DNA of 64,000 bases from Poriferisodalis sp965205175 (GTDB taxonomy: Bacteria; Actinomycetota; Acidimicrobiia; Acidimicrobiales; Poriferisodalaceae), in NCBI RefSeq assembly GCF_965205175.1, contig NZ_OZ242038.1, positions 248,001-312,000 on the forward strand. The letters run 5' to 3'. A program made the position numbers and the translations under genes. Below the pieces are notes generated by a model that saw only the letters and a program-made list of their open reading frames with translations, ran no database searches and had not been told where the DNA came from. Of the stretch, positions 1 to 8,481 are shown piece by piece. Within the stretch, counting starts at the first letter, position 1; each line of letters opens with the position of its first letter.

Positions 1-62
1 ACGAAGACGACGTGGGCGCGCTGTTGGAACTCCTCGCCCCGATCCTGGCTGCCATGATCTGA
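1..62 (+). CDS. 3' end of an unidentified gene
   Basis: The first bases read openly in frame 3 (acidic then hydrophobic residues, ending ILAAMI) to a TGA at 60-62. Only about 19 codons are inside the window, so no function can be given. The stop lies 35 bases before the next gene, which runs in the same direction and may share its transcript. Confidence 0.45.
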   Translation, partial: EDDVGALLELLAPILAAMI

Positions 63-97
63 GGCGTCACCGCTGTCGCTGCGTCGAGGAGGCCCCT

Positions 98-2887
98 GTG
101 AGCAAGCTGCTGGCCGGGATTCGAGTGCTGGAGCTGGCCACCGGCATATCGGGCCCGTACCTCGGGAAGCTCTTCGCCGATCATGGCGCCGACGTCATCA
201 AGGTCGAGCCTCCGAGCGGCGATCCGGCCCGCCGCCACGGACCCTGGGGCGACGCGGCACTGCCAGCCGGCACCGACAGCCCCGGTGCCCAGAGCCCCAT
301 TGTCGGCTGCCCCAGTCACGACTGCACAGAGCGGTCGCCGCTGTTCCTGCACCTGAACACCAACAAGCGCAGCGTCGTCGCTGATCTAAGCACCGCCGGG
401 CCCGGTGCCGGCGAACGCAGTGCCGGCCAGCGCGATGCGGGCGACTTGGAGTTCGTCAAGGCTCTTGCGGCAACGTGCGACATCGTCATCGAGGCCTTTG
501 CGCCGGGCCACCTAGACGGCTTGGGCTTGGGCTACGAGTCGCTCGCCGAGCTGCGCCCGGGCATCGTGCTCACCTCGATCACGCCGTTCGGCCAGACCGG
601 TCCCTATGCCGGGGCGGGCTACCGCGGCAGCGACATCGTGACCTACGCCATGGGCGGACCGATGTGGGGCACGGGCATCGACGAGCGCGAACCGGTCAAG
701 CTCAGCGGCGACGTCACCTCCTACCAGGTCGGCAATCTGGCAGCGGTGCCGACGCTGGCCGCCCACCAGATGAGCCGGCGCAGCGGGCGCTCGTTCCACA
801 TCGATGTCTCGGCGTTCGAAGCGCAGGCCGGCACCATCGACCGGCGCACGTCGTTCTTGCTGTACCAGTCCTACACCGGCACCGACGTGAGCCGAGAACC
901 TCGCCAGCCCCAGCGCGCTTCGCCGGTCGGCTTCTATCCGGTGATCGACGGCTGGGCGCTCGTGTTCACGCTGCCGAGCTGGGCGCCTCGGATGGCCCAG
1001 ACGCTGGCCGCTGCAGGTCTCGGGCTGGGGTCGCACGAGGAACCTTCGCTGGCCGAGCGTTTCGCGACCCCCGCTTGGATGCTCGACGAAAGCCTGCCCG
1101 AGGCGGTCGAGGCAGCGCTGTACCCGTGGCTGCTCAGCCACACGCGTGCCGACGTTGCTGCATCGGCGCAGGTACACAAGTGGGCGGTCATGCCGCTGAA
1201 CTCCCCGCTGGACGTGCTGAGCGACGGGCACTTTGCGGCCCGCGAGTTCTTCCTGCCGGTGACCCATCCCGTCGCGGGCACGGTCACCCAGCTCGCTGCG
1301 CCGTTCCGGCTGCACCCAGGCGGGCGCCCGGCGCGCCGCGCTCAGCCCGAGCCGCCACGCCCGGCGCCCTGGCTGGGACAGCACGACGCCGAAGTGCGCG
1401 ACGAGGTGCGCACGGTGAAGCACGCGAGCCTGCACTGCACAACCGGCGGACCGAGCCCCGCAGAGGCATCAAGCGCGGCCGGCGCGCCGGCCGCGGCTGC
1501 GCTCAGTCGCAGCGGCGTGGCGGAGGCCCCGACGCTGCCGCTCAGCGGCATCCGCGTGCTGGACCTCACGGTGGTGTGGGCCGGTCCGGGCTGCACGATG
1601 TATCTGTCGGACCTCGGCGCCGAGGTGATCCGCGTCGACAACCCCTACGTGTTCCCGACCGCCACCCGAGGCCACGTGGCCCGCCCGCCGGCACCGCTCG
1701 TGCCGGAACTCGGCCCGCTGTCCGGTTATCCCGACAACGACCCGGGCCGCCGACCGTGGAATCGCCACAACATGTTCAGCTCGCACGGCCGCGGCAAGCT
1801 GAGCTGCACGCTGGATGCCAGAACTGAGCTGGGGCGCGAGACGCTGGCGCGCCTCGTGGGCGAGACCGACGTGATCGTCGAGAACAACTCGCTGGGCGTG
1901 GTTCCGAAGCTGGGCCTCGACTGGGAGACGGTTCACGCTGCGAACCCCCGTGCCGTGATGCTGCGCATGCCGCCGATGGGGCTTGACGGCCCCTACTGCG
2001 ACTATCTGGGCTTCGGCGCCAACTTCGAGGCACTGTGCGGGCTGACCAGCCTGCGGGGCTACGCCGACGACGACCCCACCAGCTTGACCTCGGTGTTCCA
2101 CATGGACCCCGCCAGCGCCGCCACCGCAGCATTCGCGGTGCTGGCCGTGCTGGGGCGGCGAGACGGCATCGGCGACGCTGCCGGAACCGGCGTGGGCGAG
2201 CTCATTGAGTTCTCCCAGTCCGAGAATGTGATGCAGCACATCGGCGAGTACTTCATCGACGCCGCTGCGAACGGCACTGCGCACACGGCACTCGGCAATC
2301 GCTCGATTGCACGGGCGCCGCAGGGCTGCTACCGCTGCGCGGCCGACCCCGCCTTGGCGGACCAGGACGACGAGTGGGCGGTGATCGCCTGTGAGAGTGA
2401 TGCCGACTGGCTTGCGCTCGCCGGCCTCATCGACGCCGACCGGCCCGACGGCGTGCCGTCGCTCGGCTGCGACGAGCGCTTGGCCACGCTCGCTGGGCGG
2501 CAAGCCCACCACGACGAGATCGACACGCGGATCAGCGCCTGGACTCGAGCGCTTACTGCGACGGAGGTGTTTCACCGCTGCCAGCAGGCAGGCGTGCCGG
2601 CCGGGCCGGTGCTGCGCGAGTCGCAACTGCGCGCAGACCCACAGATGGCCGATCGCTGCTGGTTCCGCCAGAACGGCTCGGTAGAGCAGGGCTGGCACAG
2701 CTTCCCGGGTCGCCAGTGGCGCTGGGACGGCCCCGAGATGCCGTGGCGACCCATCGGGCTGCTCGGCGATGCCAATGAGTACGTCTACCGCGACGTCCTG
2801 GGCCTCGACGACGGCGAATGGCAGGCGCTGTGCGACGAGGGCCACATCACCCGCGACTACCTGCATCCCGACGGCACCCCGATGTAG
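98..2887 (+). CDS. Double-headed family III (CaiB/BaiF) CoA transferase, fused tandem domains
   Basis: The 929-residue protein holds two complete CaiB/BaiF-type domains in tandem, about residues 1-430 and 480-929. The family moves CoA between carboxylic acids through an enzyme-bound acyl anhydride on an aspartate. Each half begins with the family signature: GIRVLELATGISGPYLGKL in the N half, and GIRVLDLTVVWAGPG plus LGAEVIRVDNP in the C half. Each half keeps a candidate catalytic Asp (about D205 in SGDVTSY and D670 in HMDPAS). Normal members are near 400 residues and work as interlocked dimers, so the fusion probably folds as a pseudo-dimer. A GAGGAGG ribosome site lies just before the GTG start. 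The substrate is not readable from sequence. Confidence 0.9.
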   Translation: MSKLLAGIRVLELATGISGPYLGKLFADHGADVIKVEPPSGDPARRHGPWGDAALPAGTDSPGAQSPIVGCPSHDCTERSPLFLHLNTNKRSVVADLSTAGPGAGERSAGQRDAGDLEFVKALAATCDIVIEAFAPGHLDGLGLGYESLAELRPGIVLTSITPFGQTGPYAGAGYRGSDIVTYAMGGPMWGTGIDEREPVKLSGDVTSYQVGNLAAVPTLAAHQMSRRSGRSFHIDVSAFEAQAGTIDRRTSFLLYQSYTGTDVSREPRQPQRASPVGFYPVIDGWALVFTLPSWAPRMAQTLAAAGLGLGSHEEPSLAERFATPAWMLDESLPEAVEAALYPWLLSHTRADVAASAQVHKWAVMPLNSPLDVLSDGHFAAREFFLPVTHPVAGTVTQLAAPFRLHPGGRPARRAQPEPPRPAPWLGQHDAEVRDEVRTVKHASLHCTTGGPSPAEASSAAGAPAAAALSRSGVAEAPTLPLSGIRVLDLTVVWAGPGCTMYLSDLGAEVIRVDNPYVFPTATRGHVARPPAPLVPELGPLSGYPDNDPGRRPWNRHNMFSSHGRGKLSCTLDARTELGRETLARLVGETDVIVENNSLGVVPKLGLDWETVHAANPRAVMLRMPPMGLDGPYCDYLGFGANFEALCGLTSLRGYADDDPTSLTSVFHMDPASAATAAFAVLAVLGRRDGIGDAAGTGVGELIEFSQSENVMQHIGEYFIDAAANGTAHTALGNRSIARAPQGCYRCAADPALADQDDEWAVIACESDADWLALAGLIDADRPDGVPSLGCDERLATLAGRQAHHDEIDTRISAWTRALTATEVFHRCQQAGVPAGPVLRESQLRADPQMADRCWFRQNGSVEQGWHSFPGRQWRWDGPEMPWRPIGLLGDANEYVYRDVLGLDDGEWQALCDEGHITRDYLHPDGTPM

Positions 2888-2941
2888 CGGGCCTGGGTAG
2901 CCAGCCTGCGTGCCAGCCTGATCGCTGCTGGCGGACTCGGC

Positions 2942-2947
2942 TAGATT
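2942..2947 (+). promoter_or_regulatory. Putative -10 hexamer of a leaderless promoter
   Basis: TAGATT sits exactly six bases before ATG 2954. That spacing puts transcription start at or next to the start codon, and no Shine-Dalgarno is visible. It supports a gene start upstream of the in-frame TGA rather than at the later GTG. No clear -35 is seen. Confidence 0.45.
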
Positions 2948-2953
2948 GCGCGC

Positions 2954-3613
2954 ATGACGCGTGACACCGGCACTGACACCGAGATCGAGTTCTGGGTGGA
3001 CCCCATCTGACCGTGGTGCTGGGTGACGGCCAGGTGGGTCGTCGATGAAGTCGCTGCCGAGCGCAACCTGAAGGTGACCTGGCAGCCGATCAGTTTGCTG
3101 TTCAAGAACAATCCCGCCGCCGACAGCCCGTACTACGAGGCTGTGGTGGTCACACACGGGCACTTGCGGGTGATGGAGTCCGTCCGGGCAGCAGAGGGCG
3201 ACGATGCCGTGTTCGGCGTCTACTGGGACTTCGCGAGCCGCATCCACCACGACGGCGACCGCGACTTCGACATCGCGCACGCCTTGGAGGAGCTGGGCAT
3301 CGACCCCGAGCACGCCAAGGCCGCTGCCGACGAGTCGTGGGATACCGAGATCCGCACCCGCATGGACGCGGGACTGGCGCTGGTCGGCGAGGACGTCGGC
3401 ACGCCCATCATCGCCCTCGACCGCGCCGACGGCGAACGCGTCGGCATCTTCGGACCGGTCATCACGCGTGCGCCCAAAGGCGCCGATGCCCTGAAGCTGT
3501 GGGACGGCATGGTGGCCATGATGGACGTCGACGGCTTCTGGGAACTGAAGAAGACCCGCACCGAACGTCCCGAATTCGGCGAGCGACCGGTGACGGTCTC
3601 ACAGGCGAGCTGA
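2954..3613 (+). CDS. Probable selenoprotein: Rv2466c-like thioredoxin-fold (mycothiol-dependent nitroreductase/DsbA family), Sec at residue 19
   Basis: Reading from ATG 2954, frame 2 is open to TAG-free codon 18, meets TGA at 3008-3010, then continues to a TGA at 3611-3613, giving 219 residues if TGA is read as selenocysteine. The TGA replaces the first cysteine of the active site: FWVDPI-U-PWCW, against FWFDPLCPWCW in mycobacterial Rv2466c, a mycothiol-dependent reductase with cysteines at 19 and 22. The position number is the same. Downstream family features are intact: GEDVGTPIIAL (the cis-Pro region), GIFGPVITR, and FWELKKTRTE. Starting instead at GTG 3023 would lose the first beta strand and the whole redox motif. 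A SECIS-like hairpin follows at 3025-3043. Likely role: thiol-dependent redox chemistry in the cytosol. Alternatives are a point-mutated pseudogene or a sequencing error. Confidence 0.8.
3025..3043 (+). promoter_or_regulatory. Candidate bacterial SECIS element
   Basis: Seven paired bases (GACGGCC with GGTCGTC, one G-U wobble) close a five-base loop AGGUG. The stem starts 15 bases and the loop 22 bases after the TGA, within the usual distance for bacterial SECIS elements read by SelB. The loop resembles the AGGUCU apical loop of E. coli fdhF, including the conserved adjacent G and U. The stem lies inside the coding sequence, as bacterial SECIS elements do. Confidence 0.6.
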
Positions 3614-3671
3614 GAGGCGGAGCGCCCGACACGACAGCGACGAGACAGCGAGCAGACAGCGAGGCAAGGCG

Positions 3672-4844
3672 ATGAGCGGCACGATGCTGGACGACCTGAA
3701 GATCATCGACACCGACAGTCACTGGTCGGAGCCCTACGACCTGTGGACGTCTCGTGCGCCGGCGAAGTACCGCGACCGCGTCCCGCAGATGGCCGAGCGC
3801 GGCGGCAAGCGTCGGTGGTGGTTCGACGGCTCGATCCCGATCGGGCTGCCCATTGCCTCCTCGGTGGTGGACCCCGACGGCCGCAAGATCACCGGTGCCG
3901 CATTCTTCGACTACGACAACGAGATGGTGCATCGAGCCAGCTACGACGCCGCGGCTCGGGTGGAGATGCTCAAGGTGCTCGGCCTCGAAGCCCAGATCAT
4001 GTATCCGAACGTCGCCGGCTTCGGCAACCAGAACTTCCTCAAGTCGCCCGACGACGCGCTGCGCCTCGTCTCGGTGGAGATCTACAACGATGCGTTGGCC
4101 GAGTTTCAGGACGCCAGCGGTCAGCGGGTGTTCGGCATGGCCTTGCTGCCGTGGTGGGACCTCGACGCAGCCGTGCGCGAGATCGAACGCTGCCACGCCA
4201 ACGGACTGCGGGGCATCGTGACGTGTTCCAATCCTGAAGAGGCGGGGCTGCCGGACATGGCCATGCCGCACTGGGCACCGGTGTGGCAGGCCTGCTCGGA
4301 CTTGCAGATGCCGATCAACTTCCACATCGGCTCGTCGAACGGCAATCTCGACTTCTACGGCAAGGCACCGTGGCCGTCGTTCGGGTCGGAGCGGAGGCTG
4401 GCGGTCGGCTCGGCGAACCTGTTCATGGGCAATGCCCGCGTGATCGGCAACATGATCTACTCCGGTGTGCCGGAGCGATTTCCCGAACTCAAGTTCGTAT
4501 CCGTGGAGAGCGGCGTGGGCTGGCTGCCCTTCTTCCTCGAAGCGCTCGACCACCAGATGCGCGAGACGGCACCCAACGAGCTAGCGGAACTCTCGATGGC
4601 GCCCTCGGACTACTTCCGACGGCAGTTCTACGGCTGCTTCTGGTTCGAACGCTCGACGGTGCGCTCGACGGTCGAGTACGTGGGTGCGCAGTCGCTGATG
4701 TTCGAGACCGACTTCCCACACCCGACCTGCCTGTATCCCCGAGACGACCACGGCTTGGCCCAAGCGCTGGAAGGCATCGCTCCAGAAGACGTCGAGCGCA
4801 TCATGTCCCTCAACGCGGCCGAGCTCTACCGCATCGACATCTGA
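3672..4844 (+). CDS. Amidohydrolase-2 family TIM-barrel metal-dependent hydrolase
   Basis: The 390-residue protein opens with the amidohydrolase-2 signature IIDTDSHWSEP (Asp13-x-Asp15-Ser-His17), the first metal-binding strand of the barrel. It keeps a histidine strand, NFHIGSSNG, and the late acidic strand FETDFPHPTCLYP. This family covers 2-pyrone-4,6-dicarboxylate hydrolases, aminocarboxymuconate-semialdehyde decarboxylase relatives and many uncharacterised hydrolases or decarboxylases, so the substrate stays open. The protein should be cytosolic, since no signal peptide is present. The start follows the putative selenoprotein by 58 bases, so the two could be cotranscribed. Confidence 0.85.
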   Translation: MSGTMLDDLKIIDTDSHWSEPYDLWTSRAPAKYRDRVPQMAERGGKRRWWFDGSIPIGLPIASSVVDPDGRKITGAAFFDYDNEMVHRASYDAAARVEMLKVLGLEAQIMYPNVAGFGNQNFLKSPDDALRLVSVEIYNDALAEFQDASGQRVFGMALLPWWDLDAAVREIERCHANGLRGIVTCSNPEEAGLPDMAMPHWAPVWQACSDLQMPINFHIGSSNGNLDFYGKAPWPSFGSERRLAVGSANLFMGNARVIGNMIYSGVPERFPELKFVSVESGVGWLPFFLEALDHQMRETAPNELAELSMAPSDYFRRQFYGCFWFERSTVRSTVEYVGAQSLMFETDFPHPTCLYPRDDHGLAQALEGIAPEDVERIMSLNAAELYRIDI

Positions 4845-4854
4845 CGCCGTCTGG

Positions 4855-5172
4855 GTGAGCACGATGCCCGATGATGCCGGGTCTGATGATGCCGGGTCTG
4901 GCGATGCCGGCACCTCCGGTGATGCGCGTTCAGTGGACGCGCGTTCGGTGATCGACGAAGCGTGCATGGCGCATCTCGCCGAATGTTGGCAGGCAACGCG
5001 CACTGAGGTCGTGCCGCAGTTCCGCGACGGCTACACCGACATTCGCCGCCGATGGGATGCCGCGGTCTGCACTGCACTCGGCTGGGACCTCGACGAAATC
5101 ACCCATCTCGGAGAGCTGCTGCACCAAGAGCCACGCGTCAGAGGAGTTGCCCACGGCCACTGGAAGGAATGA
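4855..5172 (+). CDS. Small hypothetical protein with acidic repetitive N-terminus
   Basis: About 105 residues from GTG 4855. The first 30 are a low-complexity Asp/Ala/Gly/Ser stretch written by imperfect repeats of GATGCCGGGTCTG; an ATG at 4864 is an alternative start. The rest looks like a folded helical protein rich in Trp and charged residues (HLAECWQATRTEVV, TALGWDLDEITHLGELL). Its TGA overlaps the ATG of the next gene as ATGA, which supports it as a real translated gene coupled to the amidase. I do not recognise a family. Confidence 0.55.
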   Translation: MSTMPDDAGSDDAGSGDAGTSGDARSVDARSVIDEACMAHLAECWQATRTEVVPQFRDGYTDIRRRWDAAVCTALGWDLDEITHLGELLHQEPRVRGVAHGHWKE

Positions 5173-6593
5173 CCAAGCGGCACCCGGCAGCGAGTGTTTG
5201 CGAGGTCATAACCTGCCGGGCCGTGCGACGGATTGCGGCACTTGCCTCGGCGGCCGTGGCTGCAGTCGTGTTGGCCGCGTCGGCGTCGGTTGCTGCCGTT
5301 CCTGAAGCCGACGATGGGGCCGAACCAGCCTCAACCGAGACCGCATACGAGGTTCGGGTGGCAGCACAGCGTGTGGCCGGTGGCGTGGTGGAGCTCGCGC
5401 TGCAGCAGACGGCAGGGGGTGCGTGGAGCGAACGGATCCTGGGCGAACGGCGATTCGTCGCCGCCGACGCCGCGCCAGGTCGATGGAAGTGGGGCCCGGA
5501 GCTGACGGTGACGAACAGCGCAGCCCACGACATCAGCGCGCGGGTGGTGGCCCGCCGCCTGACCGACGGCCGTGTGGAGGTCGGGCTGCAGCAGCGTCCC
5601 GAAGACGGCGCGTGGAGCGACCGGCTGCTGCCCGAGCGGCGGTACGTGCCGGCCGGCACCGCGCTGGGGCGTTGGCTGGTGAGCAGCCCTGTCGATCTGA
5701 TGAACCCCGACGGCTTCGTTGTCTCGGACACAGGGTCAAGCGACATTGAGCAGCGAATGCCGGAAGCACTGGTGACGCCTACAGGAGTGCCGGTCGCCGT
5801 GCTGGAACGCACGACCGACGGCTATCTGGTGCGAACGCCGTGCGGCAATGCCGCCGAGGTTTCCGACGGCACGCCGCTCAACGGAGTGCAGGTCGTGGTG
5901 GACCCGGGCCACGGGGGCCGCCACGACTTCGGTGCCATCGGACCCAACGGACTGACCGAACGAGACCTGAACCTGACGCTCGGCTCTGCGGTGGTCGAGG
6001 CGCTCACTGCTCGGGGCATCTCGGCGGTTGCCACCCGCACCGGCAACTATGCCTCGTTGCTGTGGGTGCGGGCCGCGCTGGCAGACGCGCTGGGAGCGGA
6101 CGCGCTGATCTCGATTCACCACAACGCACCCAGCCCGAGCCGCAGCACGAGACCTGGCACGGAGGTCTATGTGCAGTCCGCGTCTGCTAAGCAGCCCGAT
6201 CCTGATTCTTCGAGGCTGGGCGGGCTGCTCTATACGCACATCACCGAAGAGCTGTCCGAGTTCAGCGGCGTCACCTGGCGCAGTCGGCGCGATGCGGGAG
6301 TCCTGCGTGTACGGCTGCCTCGCGGAGCGAACAACTACCCGAACGACAGTTACGGGATGATTCGCCGCCCGAACGTGCCCGCAGTGCTCATCGAGTACGG
6401 CTACCTCTCCAACCGCTCCGAAGCGCAGCTGTTCGCCACCGACGAGTACGTCAGCGCAGCCGCCCGTGCCACTGCGAACGCCGTGGCGGAGTACCTCGCC
6501 ACCGATCGGACCGGCAGCGGCTTCGTCGAACAGCCCCGCTACTTCAACCCCGGCCGGGCCAACAGCCGCTGCGACGACATCAAGCTGCAGTAG
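5169..6593 (+). CDS. Secreted N-acetylmuramoyl-L-alanine amidase (Amidase_3) with two N-terminal repeats
   Basis: The enzyme cleaves the lactyl-amide bond between muramic acid and the stem peptide of peptidoglycan. From ATG 5169 it has 474 residues. An Arg-Arg then Ala/Val-rich segment near residues 18-43 is a signal peptide; GTG 5223 is an alternative start directly before it. Two copies of a roughly 45-residue motif follow (VELALQQTAGGAWSER and VEVGLQQRPEDGAWSDR, each ending in GRW). The C-terminal Amidase_3 domain carries the zinc and catalytic residues: H248 in DPGHGG, E264 in TERDLNL, H317 in SIHHNA and E409 in VLIEYGYLSN. GGAAGG-like purines precede the ATG, which overlaps the upstream stop. 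Likely role: cell-wall remodelling or cell separation. Confidence 0.92.
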   Translation: MTKRHPAASVCEVITCRAVRRIAALASAAVAAVVLAASASVAAVPEADDGAEPASTETAYEVRVAAQRVAGGVVELALQQTAGGAWSERILGERRFVAADAAPGRWKWGPELTVTNSAAHDISARVVARRLTDGRVEVGLQQRPEDGAWSDRLLPERRYVPAGTALGRWLVSSPVDLMNPDGFVVSDTGSSDIEQRMPEALVTPTGVPVAVLERTTDGYLVRTPCGNAAEVSDGTPLNGVQVVVDPGHGGRHDFGAIGPNGLTERDLNLTLGSAVVEALTARGISAVATRTGNYASLLWVRAALADALGADALISIHHNAPSPSRSTRPGTEVYVQSASAKQPDPDSSRLGGLLYTHITEELSEFSGVTWRSRRDAGVLRVRLPRGANNYPNDSYGMIRRPNVPAVLIEYGYLSNRSEAQLFATDEYVSAAARATANAVAEYLATDRTGSGFVEQPRYFNPGRANSRCDDIKLQ

Positions 6594-6627
6594 CCCGCCG
6601 ACAGAGCCGTGCGAAATGCGCTCAGCC

Positions 6628-7446
6628 TCAACACGCCTGTTCACGGACATCGGCAGCATGGCAGGTCTCCGGTGCGAGGGCGTGAAGCTCGTCAGCGGCG
6701 GGTTGTGACATCTGGGCCCAGCGGCGCTCTACGGCCAGGCCGGCGTGCAGCGGCAGGTCGTTGGCGGCGCGCAGGCAGCGGCGCAGGCCTCGTGCGATGG
6801 GGCGGTCGAGGCGGGCGAGCTGGCGTGCCAGCTCGGCGGTGCGGCGGACAAGGCTGGGATTTGGCACGACTTCGCTCAAGATGCCGAGGCTGTGCGCTTG
6901 TGCGGCGCTGATGTGCCGCCCGCTGAGCACCAGCGGCAGAGCCGCTGCAGGTCCGATCCCGGCGAGCAGGCTCTGTGTGCCGCCTGCGGCGGGCAGCATG
7001 CCGAGCTTGGTTTCGGGCAGGCCCAAGACGGTGTCCGCGCCGGCAATGCGCAGGTCGCACAGCAGCGACATCTCCAACCCTGAGCCGAGCGCGTAGCCGT
7101 GCAGTGCGCACAGCGTGGGAACCGGCAGGTCCGCCAGCGGCAGCCACGGGTCTCTATCCCAGCGGATGCGCCGCGCATCGAAGATCGACTCGGCGCTGCC
7201 GAACTCGCTGAGATCGGCACCGGCGCTGAAGTGTTTGCCTGCGGCAGCGAGGACTGCGCAGCGGACATCGGGTGCGTCCCGCACGGCGGTGACCGCTTCG
7301 ATCAGCCCGTCGCGCATCTCCAGGTCGTAGATGTTGAGCGGCGGGTGGCACAGCGTGATGGTGGCCACGCCGTCGTCGCCGAAGTGCAGTCGCACCCGCT
7401 CAGCCACGGCTGGGTCGTCCAACTGCGCCGGCCAGGTCGGCGACAT
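6628..7446 (-). CDS. Enoyl-CoA hydratase/isomerase family protein
   Basis: A 272-residue crotonase-fold protein. The CoA oxyanion-hole regions are visible as KHFSAGADLSEF and HGYALGSGLEMSLLCDLR, followed by LGLPETKLGMLPAAGGTQSL with the usual glutamate, then LGILSEVVP. This suits hydration or isomerisation of an acyl-CoA. It is the last gene of a leftward operon with another hydratase and a CoA transferase. The ATG at 7446 overlaps the upstream gene by 47 bases; GTG at 7395, five bases after the upstream stop, also fits the usual family start. Substrate unknown. Confidence 0.87.
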   Translation of the reverse strand: MSPTWPAQLDDPAVAERVRLHFGDDGVATITLCHPPLNIYDLEMRDGLIEAVTAVRDAPDVRCAVLAAAGKHFSAGADLSEFGSAESIFDARRIRWDRDPWLPLADLPVPTLCALHGYALGSGLEMSLLCDLRIAGADTVLGLPETKLGMLPAAGGTQSLLAGIGPAAALPLVLSGRHISAAQAHSLGILSEVVPNPSLVRRTAELARQLARLDRPIARGLRRCLRAANDLPLHAGLAVERRWAQMSQPAADELHALAPETCHAADVREQAC

Positions 7447-8449
7447 TGGTGCTGCCCGTCGCGGCCCGGCAGGCGAGCGGCGTTACGGCAGCGGCGAGCG
7501 ATACGCGCCGATGCCGTGGCAGCGCGCCGGTCAGCTGATCTGCTGCGACGCGCGCCGCCAGCAGGCCTGCGAGCGGATCGGGGTAGGAGTACGCAGGGGC
7601 TTGCGGGCTGTCGCCCAGCCAGCCCAGTCCCGACGCAGCGTGAACGCCGCTGCCGTAGGCGATCCAGTGGTGCTCGGGTGAGTCTGCTTCGAACGCCGTG
7701 ATGGCCAAGGTGCGAAGACCTGAGTGGTGTGCCCCGAGCTGTGACGGCAGCAGGTCGAGATTGGCGAGCGCCCGCGGCGACAGCGAGGTGACCAGCAGGT
7801 CTGCCGACCCCAGCAGGTCTTCGAGCTCTCGGCGGCCGGCTGGGTGCCTGGAGTCGATCTCGACCGTTGCCTTGTGGGCGTTCAGCTCGGCGTACATGGG
7901 CGTGCCTGCGAGCCCGTCGGGCCGCGCAGCGGAGGTGACTTTGCGAACGCAGGCCCCAGCGCGGCCCAGCAGTTCGGTACACAGCGGCCCCGCCCACATC
8001 GAGGTCATGTCCACGATCCTCCTGCCTTCGACCGCCGCACGCCCCGACGGTGCGGCAGCCGCAGCGGTGTCGGCAGCAGCGACGCCGACCGGCGCGGCGG
8101 CCGTGGCGGGCAGCTTCCGGTAGGGGGTCACCGCCAGGCGCCATTCCTGCGCGGCGACGGCGACGGCTTCGGGGTCTGGCTCGTTGCGATGGACCAGCGC
8201 GAAGCGCTCCCACGTCTCGGCGTCGTCGGGACCGAGGTCCACGCACAGCGCACCGTCACCCCAGCGCACCGGCTCGGCGGGAACGCCCGCTGCACCGAGG
8301 CGCCTCGGCAGCTCAAGCCAGTACGCCGCGTCACCCTCCACGCCAAGGCCCAGCCGTCTGTCCACGGCTGCGGCGAGCACGGCGGCGTAGTCGGGCAGGC
8401 CCGGCGGCAGCCAATCGCTCACGTCAGGTCCAGCGGACTTGGGGGACAT
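7400..8449 (-). CDS. CaiB/BaiF family III CoA transferase, short single-domain form
   Basis: A 349-residue protein. After a roughly 130-residue N-terminal part that resembles nothing obvious, the family core appears: GRRIVDMTSMWAGPLCTELL, then a degenerate partner of the usual LGA-VIKVE strand, and YSYPDPLAGLLAARVAADQL with the candidate catalytic Asp. The protein is shorter than the usual 380-430 residues and resembles the C half of the double-headed enzymes in this window. It sits between two crotonase-family genes, suggesting joint activation and processing of one carboxylic acid. The ATG start at 8449 is chosen because the frame upstream is antisense noise over the preceding hydratase gene. 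Confidence 0.8.
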   Translation of the reverse strand: MSPKSAGPDVSDWLPPGLPDYAAVLAAAVDRRLGLGVEGDAAYWLELPRRLGAAGVPAEPVRWGDGALCVDLGPDDAETWERFALVHRNEPDPEAVAVAAQEWRLAVTPYRKLPATAAAPVGVAAADTAAAAAPSGRAAVEGRRIVDMTSMWAGPLCTELLGRAGACVRKVTSAARPDGLAGTPMYAELNAHKATVEIDSRHPAGRRELEDLLGSADLLVTSLSPRALANLDLLPSQLGAHHSGLRTLAITAFEADSPEHHWIAYGSGVHAASGLGWLGDSPQAPAYSYPDPLAGLLAARVAADQLTGALPRHRRVSLAAAVTPLACRAATGSTNVADLAGAVGRPSRG

Positions 8450-8481
8450 CCGGTCGGGGCCAGTCGCTCGACGCGGGCAAG

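Noticed and set aside
3019..3033. Alternative four-base-pair hairpin CTGG/CCAG after the TGA
   Set aside because: The stem is too short and too close to the TGA; the seven-pair hairpin at 3025-3043 is better placed and more stable.
1469..3313. Long open frame on the minus strand across the CoA transferase and selenoprotein region
   Set aside because: It is the antisense reading of GC-rich coding DNA; residue content is Arg/Ala/His-rich and shows no family motif.
3023..3613. GTG 3023 as a normal start of a 196-residue protein
   Set aside because: It would lack the first strand and the redox motif, and the upstream sequence matches the family N-terminus in frame.
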